Source of the DNA: Bidens hawaiensis | Taxonomy: Eukaryota; Streptophyta; Magnoliopsida; Asterales; Asteraceae | NCBI GenBank assembly: GCA_021521415.1 | Contig: JAIQDT010002060.1 | Coordinates: 186,001-250,000, forward strand | Length of the DNA: 64,000 nucleotides | Direction: 5' to 3' | In this document: piece after piece, positions 11,152 through 22,929 of the stretch | Position numbering within the stretch: position 1 is the stretch's first letter | Layout: each line of letters begins with the position of its first letter | Notes under the pieces: generated by a model | The model's database searches: none | Seen by the model: only the letters and a program-made list of their open reading frames with translations | Told to the model about the DNA's origin: nothing | Position numbers and translations under genes: made by a program

Positions 11152-14100
11152 CTAAGAGCTTTGAACTAAATTTGATGATGCGCCTCTTGCTTGTACATTT
11201 GAAGTAGGGCACACTGAATTAAACTGGGGTGTAGTATATGTTCCTTGAAATAAACTCTTGAAAATTACATTGTATGCGGCTTCTGTTAAGTGTAATCCAT
11301 CCCAGTTAGCGTACGTTTCTGGTTGAGCACATGTTGTTGACGACGGATCAGCACAATCTACTTGCGGATTGTAGTTATATGGCCCTCCACCTCCGCAACA
11401 TGCTTTTAGAGCTCCATTTGTGAATCCTATAGTATTTCATGGCTCTCATTAGCAACTAATTGTTTTTCTAAGATATATAAATATCCTTTTAATTTTCTTT
11501 CATTTTTTTTTATCTAACATATAACTATGTTTTTTTTCCTAACAAACTTAAAATAAATTAAGTATACAATTAGCATTGAAGATATATAACATTTAAGTAC
11601 CATATTTTTCTGGAGAGGAAAAAAACTGCATAGCAGCGTTGTAGTAATCGGCATAGATGATATTGACATTAGGATGGACCTCTCGAATTTGATTCAATGC
11701 TGTTTGGAGCAATTCATTGTGCCACTCGGCAAATTTGTTTAGTGCAGTCATGCAACCTGTTGTGTTGTCATATTCTACTTTATCATAACCATAATAGATC
11801 GTTAAATATGCCGCCGAGCAACCAATAGGTAGATTTCCTGGGACTACAAGTGTTTCCGCCCCTAGCTCGATAAGTTCCTGCATTGCCCATATCAGTTAAT
11901 TATATAATTGCATTCAATGCATGTTTGATTGTGTTTTATGTATATATACTTGTACTCAAATGCACCTACATTAATAGCCGAGACGATGGTGTTAATAACA
12001 AGGGGAACGTATGATTTTAGCTCCTGAATGGGCTTTCCGGCGATTACTGCGTGATTGTAGTCGTTACCTCCGATCTCTCCCATTAGAATTAATGAATTGC
12101 GAAGTATGTTTTTACAATCTGTAATAAACAATAACCATGTAAAAAAATTCATAACTTTGTTATTAAGTTATTAACGTAACCATGTATTAAGACTTGATAA
12201 TAATTCGTTATGTTTAATGTTTTAAAAGCCGGACCGAACCTCAAACCACCAATTCGTTAAGTTTTTAGTGCACGCAAATGTTAAATCGGTGGATTTTTAA
12301 TTAACCTTTTATTGCCGAAACGTTAAATCGCTGTATCAGTCAAGATAGGCGATGGCAACAAAGTCTAATATGGTTGAATTATAGACATTACGAATAATGA
12401 CGCATTCAAAGAGAAAGATTCCAATGCCTTACTTTTTTGACTTCTTTTGCAATTTGACGTTATTTAACTCGAAATATTTATTCCTTTAGTGTTAAATGCA
12501 TTTATTTTTTATCGACAACATACATATCCCTTCAATTCAATTTTTTTCGACAGAATTACAAATTTTGTCCTTTAAAAAAAGCCAAAAACCGGTTCGTGTC
12601 CTTTTCTAAGTTTCCTTGCAGGCGGTGTACTTTAAACTTTTTTTTTCTACACGTTATGTCCTTTACGCTAACTGGGTTAGAAAAAGTCAGTTAAATGCCC
12701 TCACGTGAGACGCATGTGAGGGCATTTTTGTCTTTTCGTCTACCTGCAACTTCTTCTTCTTCTTCTTCTTTTTCTTCTTCTTCTTCTTGCAGACCACCAT
12801 CACCATCACCATTCTTGCAGACCTCAAACACCATCACCACCGCCACCACAGGTCCGCCACCAACCACCGCTCCATCTCCGACGCCGACTCCCATCTCCGA
12901 CGTCGACTCCCCTCGTTCTGACGCCCAGAAACCCACAAATCCCCTCTCACAAATCAAATCAATAAAATCAATATTCTAATATATTGAAGCATCACACCAC
13001 ACCCAGATCGTGTTCATCTTCTTCATTTCTTCATATGTGAACCACCCGCCGGAGCACGACACAGCTGACCCTTCATCCAGTGGCCCCACCTCTCCACTTT
13101 CGACGAGTCTCCGGCGAAGTCCGCCGCCGGGTCATTCGGATCCGGACCTTCCCGGAGCGGCGACAGGGCTTCCAATGGCCTTAAGCTGCCGGATCTTGAC
13201 ATAACGGGTTCGGGTTGACCCGCATGGTGGCTGCTGCCTTTTCTTCTCCGGAGCAGGCCCGAGTTGGGTGAGCCGCTTTGACTCCGACCGGGTTTGGGAG
13301 CCCGGTTTCTTGACCTGCCTGGAGATAAAGAAGACGGGAGGTGTAGTGAGAGGGAGGGAGAGAGTAGAGAGAGAGGAAGAAGACGGGAGGTGTAGTGAGA
13401 GGGAGGGAGAGAGTAGAGAGAGAGGAAGAAGACGGGAAGAGAGAGAGAGTATATATTTAATATCTATTATTTATTTTTGTTATAATATATTAATTTATTT
13501 TTTAATTATAAATAACTACCAGTAGACGAAAAGACAAAAATGCCCATCACATGTCTGGCACATGTCATACTTAACTGAGTTTTTCTAACCCAGTTAGCGT
13601 AAAGGACATAACGTGTAGAAAAAAAAAGTTTAAAGTACACCGCCTGCAAGGAAACTTAGAAAAGGACACGAACCGGTTTTTGGCTTTTTTTAAAGGACAA
13701 AATTTGTAATTCTGTCATTTTTTTCCCAAGGTAGGATTCTAGTTAATTAAATGTTTATTTATCTTTGGTAATAATTAAATGATATCAGTACGCTAAACTC
13801 TATATCCCTTCAATTCAATTACTTTATGCAGAAAACGTTAGTTTCTGGTTTTAGATTAGAGGTAGGTCGGCTTAGTTGATTTTGTTATTTCTGTAAAAAA
13901 AAAAAAAATTGGTTTTTGATTATGACATGTATTTTGTTGGAGGTAATAATATAATCAGTCTACTTTTGAAGTCAAAGTTGGGGGAAAAAAAACGGTTAAC
14001 AGAACTTACCTGAAAATTGAATTGAAACCGATCATAAATAGGTGTTTACTTTTATTGACCAAACCAAACTGGTTTAGGGTTTGAAATCGGTTTGCGCACC

Positions 14101-17100
14101 TCTACATCGAACTGGTTTAAGGTTTGAAACCGGTTTGTGCATCTCTGCCTTAGATGTATTGAAATCATACAAATTCCTGAATATATTTTTTAGTTTAACG
14201 ATTAAATGTTGTAATGCCCGTTAATTTCGGACAAAAGGTTTAATCTTGTAGTGTTATGTACACCTTTCGGGCTTGACCCGGCATTCTCCCGAGAGCTCCT
14301 TGCAAACCTCGTAAACATTCTCACTTAACTTTCCACCCAAGTTGCTACATACTTCAATTTGGAGGGAATTGGATATAACTATTTTTATTATATCATAAAA
14401 CAAAAGAAAACCTTAACCCTAATTTGAGTATGATATTATAATATATTTTTTTTAAATTCATTTTCAGACTAATCACACTGCATTGTATCTATAAATTTAC
14501 TATCTATAAATTTACGATATTATAAACCAATTTACTATCTATAAATTTGGCATATAGCATTGTAATATAAAACCAAATTAAATTTTTTGTAAACGATTTT
14601 TAAGTATCAAGCAATATAAAACCAATATATCTTTTCCTTCCACCTTTATATTAAGAAACCAATATAAAACCAATATATTATACGCCTGTATATCTTGAGG
14701 CTCAAAACAGAGCTCACCAACTTAAGTGGCCATTAACTCACAATCAAAAGGTTTTCAAATGACCATTGATCCACCACCAAAAGGTTGTCAAATGGATGTG
14801 TCACCACAAAATCTTTAATAAAGAAAAGGAATATCTTCTTTTGACTTTCACTTTGTTTATAAAATTTAGTAACTTTTATATAAGTTCCCTTCAAATTACT
14901 GTTACAACTACATAATAATTGAACAACTGTTATTAACCATATAATTCTACAAAGTTAAGTCGTTATAGGTACCACAACAAACTGAGCTGATACCAAACAA
15001 ATGCCTGCCACGAAGCGTGAAGAGATCCCACTAGCTATATATTAAAGGAAACATATTGCTACAGTATACTTTAAATTTTTACACCTTTAGTTCTTGAATT
15101 TTAGATTGTTTCAATTTAATCCTCCCAAGTTTTAAATTGTTTCAATTTTGATCAATGGCATTTCTTTTTTCTAAACTTTGTTTACTTTTCATTTTAGCAT
15201 CCCAAAGTTTTCATGGTTTTAGTATGTACTTTAACATTTGTTTTTCTTTCCACATAGTTTTTTTTAATACTTATACATTTAAGTTATTGATTCTTTGGTA
15301 ATGTTTAGCATACGATATTTTAAAAACTTTAGTGTGCCGTTACGACATGCTCATATTTTTATATGTCATGCCGTTAAAACGAAGTTATATTCGCAATAAG
15401 TTATATAAGTTCCTATGAAAAAGGAGTTTTTTTTCGCAATAGAATATGTTTTTTGTATTGTAACCATATACCGAGTGTCGGTACCACATCAATGCCGTAA
15501 TGAGCCGAACCAATAGCAACCAAGTTCTTTTGATAGTTAGATAAACTTTATTTTGTTGTGCTGAAGTGATATTCGTTACGATGTTTTTGCGTATTCGCGT
15601 TTTAATATGCGGGTCCGTTGTCGAGTTCCCCGCGCAAAGCGCATCAGGAACACTCTAGTTTATATATATATATAAGAAAACATTTACCTATATATGAAAC
15701 ATTTTAGCTCCTAAAACCTACTTAGCGGGTTCATTGTTAAAAACAGGTGGATCTTTAACTGAACCCAACCCGCCTTCTTTTCCCTTGTAACCGTAATCTC
15801 TTTCTTTTTATCCATTAATATTGCCGATCAAAGCCTTATTGATTCTCTTTTACTGCGCATTCTTCGACTTATCGAAAGCATTCTTCTATTGATGATCGGT
15901 TTGTATTGTTCCGATTGTACCGTTTATGCTCTCATAATTCTATTTTACTTTAGTTGTTACCATATTTTTAGTGTATCTAACGTTGTATCGAGATAAGTAT
16001 TTAGAGATTTATAATTTATTTTTAAGATTATGAATAGTAGTTGTATTCTTCATATACTTATTTAATGTATTACTCAACCTTATTTACCAAAAGTTATCAC
16101 TCACAAAATTTAAGTTGTCGTCAAACTCATGTAAAACATGGGTATCTAACCTAGTATATACAATAAATAAACAGTTGTTGAATAATTAGTTACACATTAA
16201 TTACTAATCAAATTAGGAGTTATTAATAACATAAATAAGTTTTAGCTGTTAATATAATATATAAGTTAACGTTCCGTTTTAAAATGCTTCTTGTTGGCTA
16301 TATGTGACGTATGACCATGACGCTTCACCCAAGTTTTTTTCTTCATTAATCTTGAAATAGTGGCAAGATTAAAAAAAAAAAACCTGTTGTACTTTTTTTG
16401 TGTGATTTTGAACTGAGAATGCAAGTAGTCATAACTTTGTAATGTATTTTCTATGTTATATCCATGACGTAATGGTCTGGCTGTATGGGGGTTCCACCTT
16501 TTAAAAAAGGTGATGGATTAAAATCCTTGTAAATACAAGGTTAAAGGATTTTGAATAATATAAATTTGCATCATTTTCAAAAAATCGAATATATATTTTT
16601 TTTATTAAAGTCTATTTAACGGTAACTTAAACACTCTCTAAACTACTTATAAGTTAGGTCTTTATATTAACAACTATAAAAACAAGCATTTTATTTTCTT
16701 TAATTTGAGTATGATATTATAATATATTTTTTTTAAATTCATTTTCAGACTAATCACACTGCATTGTATCTATAAATTTACTATCTATAAATTTACGATA
16801 TTATAAACCAATTTACTATCTATAAATTTGGCATATAGCATTGTAATATAAAACCAAATTAAATTTTTATGTAAACGATTTTTAAGTATCAAGCAATATA
16901 AAACCAATATATCTTTTCCTTCCACCTTTATATTAAGAAACCAATATAAAACCAATATATTATACGCCTGTATATCTTGAGGCTCAAAACAGAGCTCACC
17001 AACTTAAGTGGCCATTAACTCACAATCAAAAGGTTTTCAAATGACCATTGATCCACCACCAAAAGGTTGTCAAATGGATGTGTCACCACAAAATCTTTAA

Positions 17101-18479
17101 TAAAGAAAAGGAATATCTTTAATAAAGAAAAGGAATATCTTCTTTTGACTTTCACTTTGTTTATAAAATTTAGTAACTTTTATATAAGTTCCCTTCAAAT
17201 TACTGTTACAACTACATAATAATTGAACAACTGTTATTAACCATATAATTCTACAAAGTTAAGTCGTTACACTGTACTTGACTTGACTATGACAACTATT
17301 AGACTAACTTAATAACAAGTTGATACGCATCTCCTTAAAATTATTGTTGCGTTGCGGGGTGGGTGGGTTGATCGCCACATATGGACATTACTAAAACGGT
17401 TGGTGGTTAGTAAGAAACTTTAAAGTCTTTTTAATCGACAAACTTCATTATATTATTAGTATTCACGCATTTTATGTTTATGTTTGCGTAGAAACATCAT
17501 ATATTATCATTTCGACTTTGTTATTTTTTTTATAATGATGTTCCATCTAAATTTTTATTGTTAACATACCCCAAAGCACGTGTATAGTTTAACGTCTTTA
17601 CGTATAACTTTTGTGCGATTTAAGCTCCTTGTCGCTTCTTTTCTATGTTTTGCGTCTCAGTCTAATTTTTACCGGTTAACGCACATGCGTGGTTCAACGT
17701 TTTTACGTCTTTTTCTTTGTTTAGTGATACTAACGCAATACACCGGTCCTAATTACTGGTTAATATTAATTGATTATTAAATTTTACCTGAGGCAGTGCT
17801 GCAAATAGACGGCAACCATCTTTTGAACCATTCCAACTGAACACCTAAAGACGCATTCGTATATGGATTGACAACTCCTTGTGCTTCATGGAATGATGAG
17901 TCCAATGCGGTCGCACCCGCCACCGCAAAATTCACCCCTTGTCCTTTCTCAATAAAACTGTTTTCTCTAACGTCCTGAGACGCTGGTATTAACGGCATCC
18001 CAAGACTCTCAGCTTCAAAACAAGCAAAAAAAAAGGTTACAAAATGATAAATAATTTTTGTTACGTTAAATACTCTAACCATAGATACAAAACACATGTT
18101 GGACGATCAAGTATGGTTGACACAAAAATAATGATTAACAAATAACAAAACTAATATGATAATATTACTAACAGGATTAATTTCCAATAAGGAACAAGTG
18201 ATGATGAGTACCAATGAAATCGATGATGAGGCGGCCATTCGAGCACCGACCGGTGGGTTTATGGAAGAATGTCTCGCCGTAGGGTGGAAACAAGAAATGA
18301 GGTGGTTGACTGTTCGATTTAGACGCGAGTTGGTTAAGGTTTCCGGTATCGGCTAAAGAGTCACCAAAGCTTATGATGGACGTATAGCATCCGTTAGCAT
18401 TAATTATGTTACAATTAGTTATTAATAATAAAAGCATCAAGAAAGGTAAAGTTGGAGAAGAATATGATGAAATAGCCAT
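11152..18479 (-). CDS. GDSL esterase/lipase, five exons, 397 aa
   Basis: Exons (minus): 18479-18212, 18012-17788, 12118-11970, 11877-11601, 11426-11152. All four introns begin GT and end AG, phases agree, and the spliced frame is open to a TAG stop. The start gives a hydrophobic signal peptide (about residues 10-29), so the product is probably secreted. GDSL-family blocks are complete: [10 protein letters not shown] with nucleophile Ser41, [22 protein letters not shown] (Asn183), and the C-terminal [11 protein letters not shown] with catalytic Asp349 and His352. Length and the [10 protein letters not shown] block are normal for the plant GDSL group that includes acetylajmalan esterase-like enzymes. 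These hydrolyse acyl or acetyl esters; the substrate cannot be told. Intron 2 is 5669 bp and full of transposons; the others are 199, 92 and 174 bp. Confidence 0.9.
12549..13716. mobile_element. Non-autonomous MULE (possible Pack-MULE) in intron 2 of the GDSL gene
   Basis: Long terminal inverted repeats start GACAGAATTACAAATTTTGTC at 12549 and end with the complement at 13716. The match continues inward for about 200 bp (to about 12755 and from about 13512). Both sides carry the 9-bp duplication ATTTTTTTC (12540-12548 and 13717-13725), the length made by Mutator-like transposases. The interior encodes no transposase. It holds (TTC)n, a GC-rich stretch (about 12790-13320) unlike its AT-rich surroundings, and a tandemly doubled GA-rich 54-bp block (about 13330-13440). 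The GC-rich stretch may be captured host coding DNA. Confidence 0.88.
12790..13320 (+). other. GC-rich interior of the MULE, candidate captured gene fragment
   Basis: All three plus frames are partly open. One frame (about 13095-13215) gives a Ser/Gly/Asp-rich peptide ending [10 protein letters not shown] before a TGA; another (12695-12979) is Ser/Pro/Thr-rich. Base composition contrasts sharply with the intron. I cannot name a donor gene, and a simple GC-rich filler is also possible. Confidence 0.4.
14420..14965. repeat. Direct repeat copy 1 (546 bp) in GDSL intron 2
   Basis: Almost identical to 16701-17269 from TAATTTGAGTATG to AAGTCGTTA. It lacks the extra 22-bp CTTTAATAAAGAAAAGGAATAT unit present in copy 2. 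Ends are not TG...CA and no PBS or PPT is seen, so LTR origin is not supported. Confidence 0.85.
15030..15658 (+). mobile_element. Candidate non-autonomous Helitron
   Basis: The 3' end has the plant Helitron pattern: a GC-rich short hairpin (CGCGCAAAGCGC near 15631) a few bases before CTAG (15655-15658), followed by T. The 5' end is uncertain; an AT-rich stretch near 15030 (CTATATATTAAAGG) resembles Helitron starts but lacks a clean TC. No Rep/helicase coding. Confidence 0.5.
16701..17269. repeat. Direct repeat copy 2 (569 bp) in GDSL intron 2
   Basis: Second copy of 14420-14965, with an internal 22-bp tandem duplication near 17095-17140. The 1.73 kb between copies contains the Helitron candidate. 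Confidence 0.85.
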
Positions 18480-18560
18480 TGAAATTTGAAAGAGTTATTG
18501 GTGAACAAAAATAAAGTTTATTAGCAGCTTGGTGCTGGTGATCCATCTATGTTGTGCATG

Positions 18561-18569
18561 TATTTATAG
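18561..18569 (-). promoter_or_regulatory. Probable TATA box of the GDSL gene
   Basis: Minus strand CTATAAATA, about 82 bp upstream of the ATG. This leaves a 5' UTR of roughly 50 bp, normal for a plant gene. Confidence 0.6.
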
Positions 18570-19688
18570 CTGGGAAAGAAAGTATAATTTGCTTAAGATG
18601 TACACCAAGAATTTCACACGGGTAAGCACCTACGGGTCCCACGGATCTATGTAAAATTACGTATTTGCCCTTTAGAGTTGGTGAGCCTATATAATAAAAG
18701 TTCAAAGTTTCTATTATTCTCCAACGCGGAAATTGCAACTATGGCTACTTGTTCGTACATTTATAAATTAATATATTTTGAGTTTTTCTAATATGAATTT
18801 AGATGCCTATTACCTAAGTCTCGTAAATCGAGCAGGTCAGGGAGGATGACAGGTTAGAACGAAAAAATAACTTTCCAGGCTGGATCAGGCTAAAATGAAT
18901 ATATGATCGAAATATAATTTAGATCAAGATTAAAGTTATCAACATAAAATTGGAAACCTTAAGAGAGAATTTCATGTGCTCTTGGTAAATTCATTTTCGA
19001 TCATAAAGTCATTATGATGTGATAACAGATTTAACTTCCAAAGTATATTATCATAACTCATAAATATTTACATGTACAATACTACAATGTGCTCCTAAAA
19101 TAGTGTTTACAAATTAAATTGTTTATATTTGAATCGATCAATCACACATACACATATATGTGTGTGTCTGTGGTGGGATGGGGCACTTGGATAAGGTTGG
19201 TAAAATCTCAATCGTGTCCGTATACAATGTCCTGGTCAGGAGAAATAGACAAATGCCACCAACTTCTCTTTTTTATTTCTAACCATCTTCTTTCAACTAG
19301 ACAAATATAACATTTTGCTCTTTATTCTTTAATTTAATGCTTTTTTAATATTCAAATTTTCTATAAACTAAGTAGGACCATTCTGTAACTTGTGTTTATA
19401 ATTAATAACGAAATTAGCAAATAAAAACCAAATGATGTCAACGTAGCAAAGTATTATTCTTCCTATTATATATTTATGTTTTGGAATTTTGTATAATGTA
19501 TGTTAAACAGAAAGATAATTTATTTTTGTAATCTGATATTAAATTATTTATGTAACTAGCTAGTTATGGAAAATATTTACTTTAAATAGTTTAATTAGAT
19601 GGAGATTTTGCATATATAACTTATAAATAAATGGTTTAAGCTTTATAGAATTAATGTTTTTATAAGACTCATTGTTTAGACTTGAGAC

Positions 19689-21114
19689 TAGGGCTGAGCA
19701 TGATTCGGTTCGGTTCGGTTATTAGACGAAACCTAAACCGAAATTGAAGTAATCGGTTATTTGAATAAACCGTTTGGTTTTCGGTTTTCCGGTTTTTCGG
19801 TTAATTTCGATTTTGGTTCGGTTATTTTCTGTTTTTTTCAATTTAATTATGTGTTGACGTTGCAAAAAAAAAATTAAAATGAAAAATGCATATTTTAAGC
19901 TTGTATAAGAACGTGTTAGAGTACCACAGTCCACATATATATTGAACTAGATTTTATCCCCCGTTATACGGGGGTTGTTTTACATTATTCGCTTTTAATA
20001 TTTATATATGTATATTTGGATTTTAATTTTATTTATTGTAAGAAAGTTAATAATTAATATACTTGAGGTTTAATGATGAAATGGTTTCACAAATAAATGA
20101 TATGCTATAATCCAGTTTAAAAGCTATATGGGTTTGGTGATACCCATTACCCGTTTATTTTCTTTGTTATAAATTTGTTTCTTAATTATAAACAATATAT
20201 TTTTAAAATAAAATATGATATTAATTTTAGCATATCTCTAGTTTATAGGATTTTCATATCAAATATTTGATGAGATTATTTTTTAATATAATGAGATGTT
20301 ATAACCCGTTTAAGAGCTATCTGGGTTTGGTGAGACCTTTACCCGTGAATTCGGGTCAAATGCGTGAGAAGCCTTCATTAACAAATAAAACAATGATTAT
20401 TTTACATTTTTCGTTTTTTAATATTTATTTTTTGGATTTTAATTTTCTTTATTGTAAGAAAGTTAATAATATACTTAAGATTTGATGATGAAAAGGTTTC
20501 ATAAATAAATGATATATTATAACCCGTTTAAAAGCTATCTGGATTTGGTGACTCATGACCCGCTTATGTTTTTTATTATAAAATTGTTTATTAATAATAT
20601 TTTTTTTTTAAATTGGATATTAAAGTTTAGTATATCCCTATTTTATAGGATTTTCATATCATGGTAAGATTAATTTTTAATTTAATGAGATTTTATAACC
20701 CGTTTAAGAGCTATCTGGTTTTGGTAAGACCCATACCCATGAATTTTAGGGTCTTCGTTTATATATATTATAGATTCAAAAAACAAAAATAGTCACGTGA
20801 AACTATACAAATACAAAGTTGCTAAATAGAGTTTAAAAATTAAAAAGCATTAAAAGTTTAGTCACGATTTTCTTTCATCGTCTTATTTATTTAACTTAAA
20901 AGTTTAGTCTATTCCTCATCATCTTGATAATCTTTATCATTATCAATCGGTTCGGTTTTTTAAAAATGGATAATTGAATCGAAAACGAAATTTTGGTTTT
21001 TCAAAAAAAACAAAAAAATAACTGTCGGTTAATGCTTCAGTTCTGATTTTTCTGTACGAATTTTTCGGTTAATTCGGCTTCGATTCGGTTAATTCGGTTT
21101 TCTGCTCACCCCTA
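19689..21114. mobile_element. hAT-like non-autonomous element, split by a Helitron
   Basis: Ends TAGGGCTGAGCA and TGCTCACCCCTA form inverted repeats, flanked by the perfect 8-bp duplication CTTGAGAC (19681-19688 and 21115-21122), the hAT signature. Both flanks inside the ends are rich in CGGTT/AACCG, as in many plant hAT-like miniature elements. The original element is about 600 bp; 19947-20774 is a later Helitron insertion. No transposase. Confidence 0.85.
19947..20774 (-). mobile_element. Non-autonomous Helitron nested in the hAT-like element
   Basis: Minus strand starts TCTATAATATATATAAACG (20774) and ends with the hairpin CCCCCGTATAACGGGGG followed by a short AT-rich stretch and CTAG (19947). 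The insertion lies between A (19946) and T (20775), the Helitron target rule. The body holds about three diverged copies of a block with ATTTTCATATC and TAACCCGTTTAAGAGCTATCTGG. It encodes no protein. Confidence 0.82.
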
Positions 21115-21145
21115 CTTGAGACTGTCAAGAATCTCAATAAAACAA

Positions 21146-21271
21146 CCACTAGCTTGGTCTAGTGGTAAAAACATATGCCTTACAAACAAATAGTTATAGA
21201 TTCTAGTCTCACTTAAAACATGAACGAAAGACGAAAAAAAAATTAGATATTCAAAAAAGAAAGAGAGAGAG
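21146..21271 (+). mobile_element. SINE with 18-bp target-site duplication
   Basis: AGAATCTCAATAAAACAA occurs at 21128-21145 and again at 21272-21289. The 126 bp between begin with TAGCTTGGTCTAGTGG, a good RNA polymerase III A box (TGGTCTAGTGG), with a degenerate B box about 40 bp later (GATTCTAGTC), and end in an A/GA-rich tail. Long direct repeats plus a tRNA-like head indicate retroposition of a short SINE. It sits 6 bp from the hAT-like element's right duplication. Confidence 0.8.
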
Positions 21272-21493
21272 AGAATCTCAATAAAACAAATAATTGTAAC
21301 AACATAATAAAAATTAAAAGGTATTCATGTTAGAGGGTTGAGTTATTCTATAAAGGACAACAAAAATGATAACTGTGAGAATTCATAATTAATTGGCATG
21401 CGTTAAGTGGGGACAAAAGGAAAAAGGATATAAAAGTAATAGTATATATTTTCTCTCTCCGCATGCAAGTCACATATCAATTATCCCATGATT

Positions 21494-22372
21494 TTAAAAC
21501 GTCTATAACTTTTTCATATGATATTTAAAAAAAAATCACCATAATAACAAGCGTTTTTTATCTTTAATATGAATATGACTTTGTTATATAAAAATTAAAA
21601 CAAAATTATGTCATTGTGTCTTTTTGTTTGTCATTGTGTCATTTTTTCGTCATTGTGTCTTTCTGTTTGTCATTGTGTTTTTTTTGTCATTGTGTATTTT
21701 AAATCATCATTGTGTTTTTTTAATGTTAATAATACTTTTGTGTAATAATAATACGTAAATATAATGATAAAATAACAACAAATTATCTAATACATAAAAC
21801 ACAATGATGAATACATATTGCACAATAATCTGAAACGTAAAACACAATGATGAATGCATATAACACAATGATCTGAAACATAAATACAATGGTGAATATA
21901 TATAACATAATGACTTGAAACGTGAAAGATAATAGAAACTACATTTTACACAATGACATGAACGTAATACATAATGAACATAATACTTTTTTTTCTCAAA
22001 TTAAGTGAATGTCACATGTCAATACTGAATAAAAGACAATGAACGTATTAGATAAATGACTAAAACGCAATGATAAGTAAAAAGACTAATGATCAGCATA
22101 AAGACACAATGATGTAATCTTTGTTTTAATTTTTATCTTTAACATGAGTACCAATTGACAACACAATGACCAAAATCTATAACACAATACATAGAAAAAC
22201 TCAATTAAAAAACACAATGAACAACCAATAACACAATATAAAAAACCAACTAATTTTTTTTATTATTTTTATATAACAATATGATACTCATATTAAAGAT
22301 AAAAAAACGTTTGTTATTATGGTAAATTTTTTTCTGAAAAGAATATTCCATAAAAAAGTTATGGATGCTTTA
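21494..22372. mobile_element. Inverted-repeat element with CATTGTGT repeats
   Basis: Outer arms of about 110 bp match in inverted orientation (TTAAAACGTCTATAAC at the left, complement of TTAAAGCATCCATAAC at the right, both followed inward by the ACCATAATAACAA(G/A)CG block). Inside, TCATTGTGTC-type units repeat in the left half and the complement ACACAATGA recurs through the right half, so the whole unit can fold back. No clean target duplication was found (CATGAT versus CATTATG). Class unknown. Confidence 0.65.
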
Positions 22373-22594
22373 ACATTATGAGGAAATTAACATATATCTT
22401 ACATGTTGCAAAGAAAATCCACAAAAATAATATATTACCTCTATGCTATTCCCATCCATTTTTTCTCTCAAATTAATATACACCATTCAATCTAAGATCG
22501 ATAGATTTAGATTATTTTCCATCATTCTTATTTTTGTTGTGGTTTATATTTTAACTTTATCCTTAGAATAATTAAAAGGTAAGCACATTAGATT

Positions 22595-22707
22595 TTTTTT
22601 TCTTATTCAACGACCAACTAAGTAACTCCGGGTACATCGTACGCGGCCTCCAATGACTAAAAGGTAGCCTGATTCGGCCACGAGTCCGGACGGACGGAGT
22701 CCCTAGC
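22595..22707 (-). mobile_element. Short retroposed insert (113 bp) with 17-bp target duplication
   Basis: GGTAAGCACATTAGATT flanks the insert exactly (22578-22594 and 22708-22724). The insert starts with a T-run on the plus strand, that is a poly(A) tail on the minus strand, followed by GC-rich sequence. It is a product of target-primed retroposition: a SINE or a strongly 5'-truncated LINE or transcript. I see no convincing pol III boxes. Confidence 0.8.
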
Positions 22708-22929
22708 GGTAAGCACATTAGATTGATTTAACCTTTTACAATTAGTCTAAAGCTGAATAGGGTTACTTTATTGTTAAATTAAATTAAATTAAATTGATGT
22801 GATGATATTCTACTAAAACCGAAAGTGCATCGTTATTAATCATTTGAATTATTACATCATTATATCTTTAGGTTCAAACTCACGCCTTTAAATAAAGGGA
22901 AAATTCCCCAAATGTTTTATTAAAGGAGA

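Noticed and set aside
12691..12957. Minus-strand frame over the MULE interior (Glu-rich 88 aa)
   Set aside because: It is the reverse of a (TTC)n tract and GC-rich filler; the Glu run comes from the microsatellite.
16465..16560. SINE-like head (GGTCTGGCTGTATGGG)
   Set aside because: No convincing B box and no target duplication.
14420..17269. Direct repeats considered as LTRs of a small element
   Set aside because: Ends are not TG...CA and no PBS or PPT adjoins them.
17580..17780. Plus-strand 66-codon frame in GDSL intron 2
   Set aside because: Lies in the intron next to exon 2; composition is that of non-coding AT-rich DNA.
18156..18356. Plus-strand 66-codon frame
   Set aside because: Antisense shadow of GDSL exon 1.
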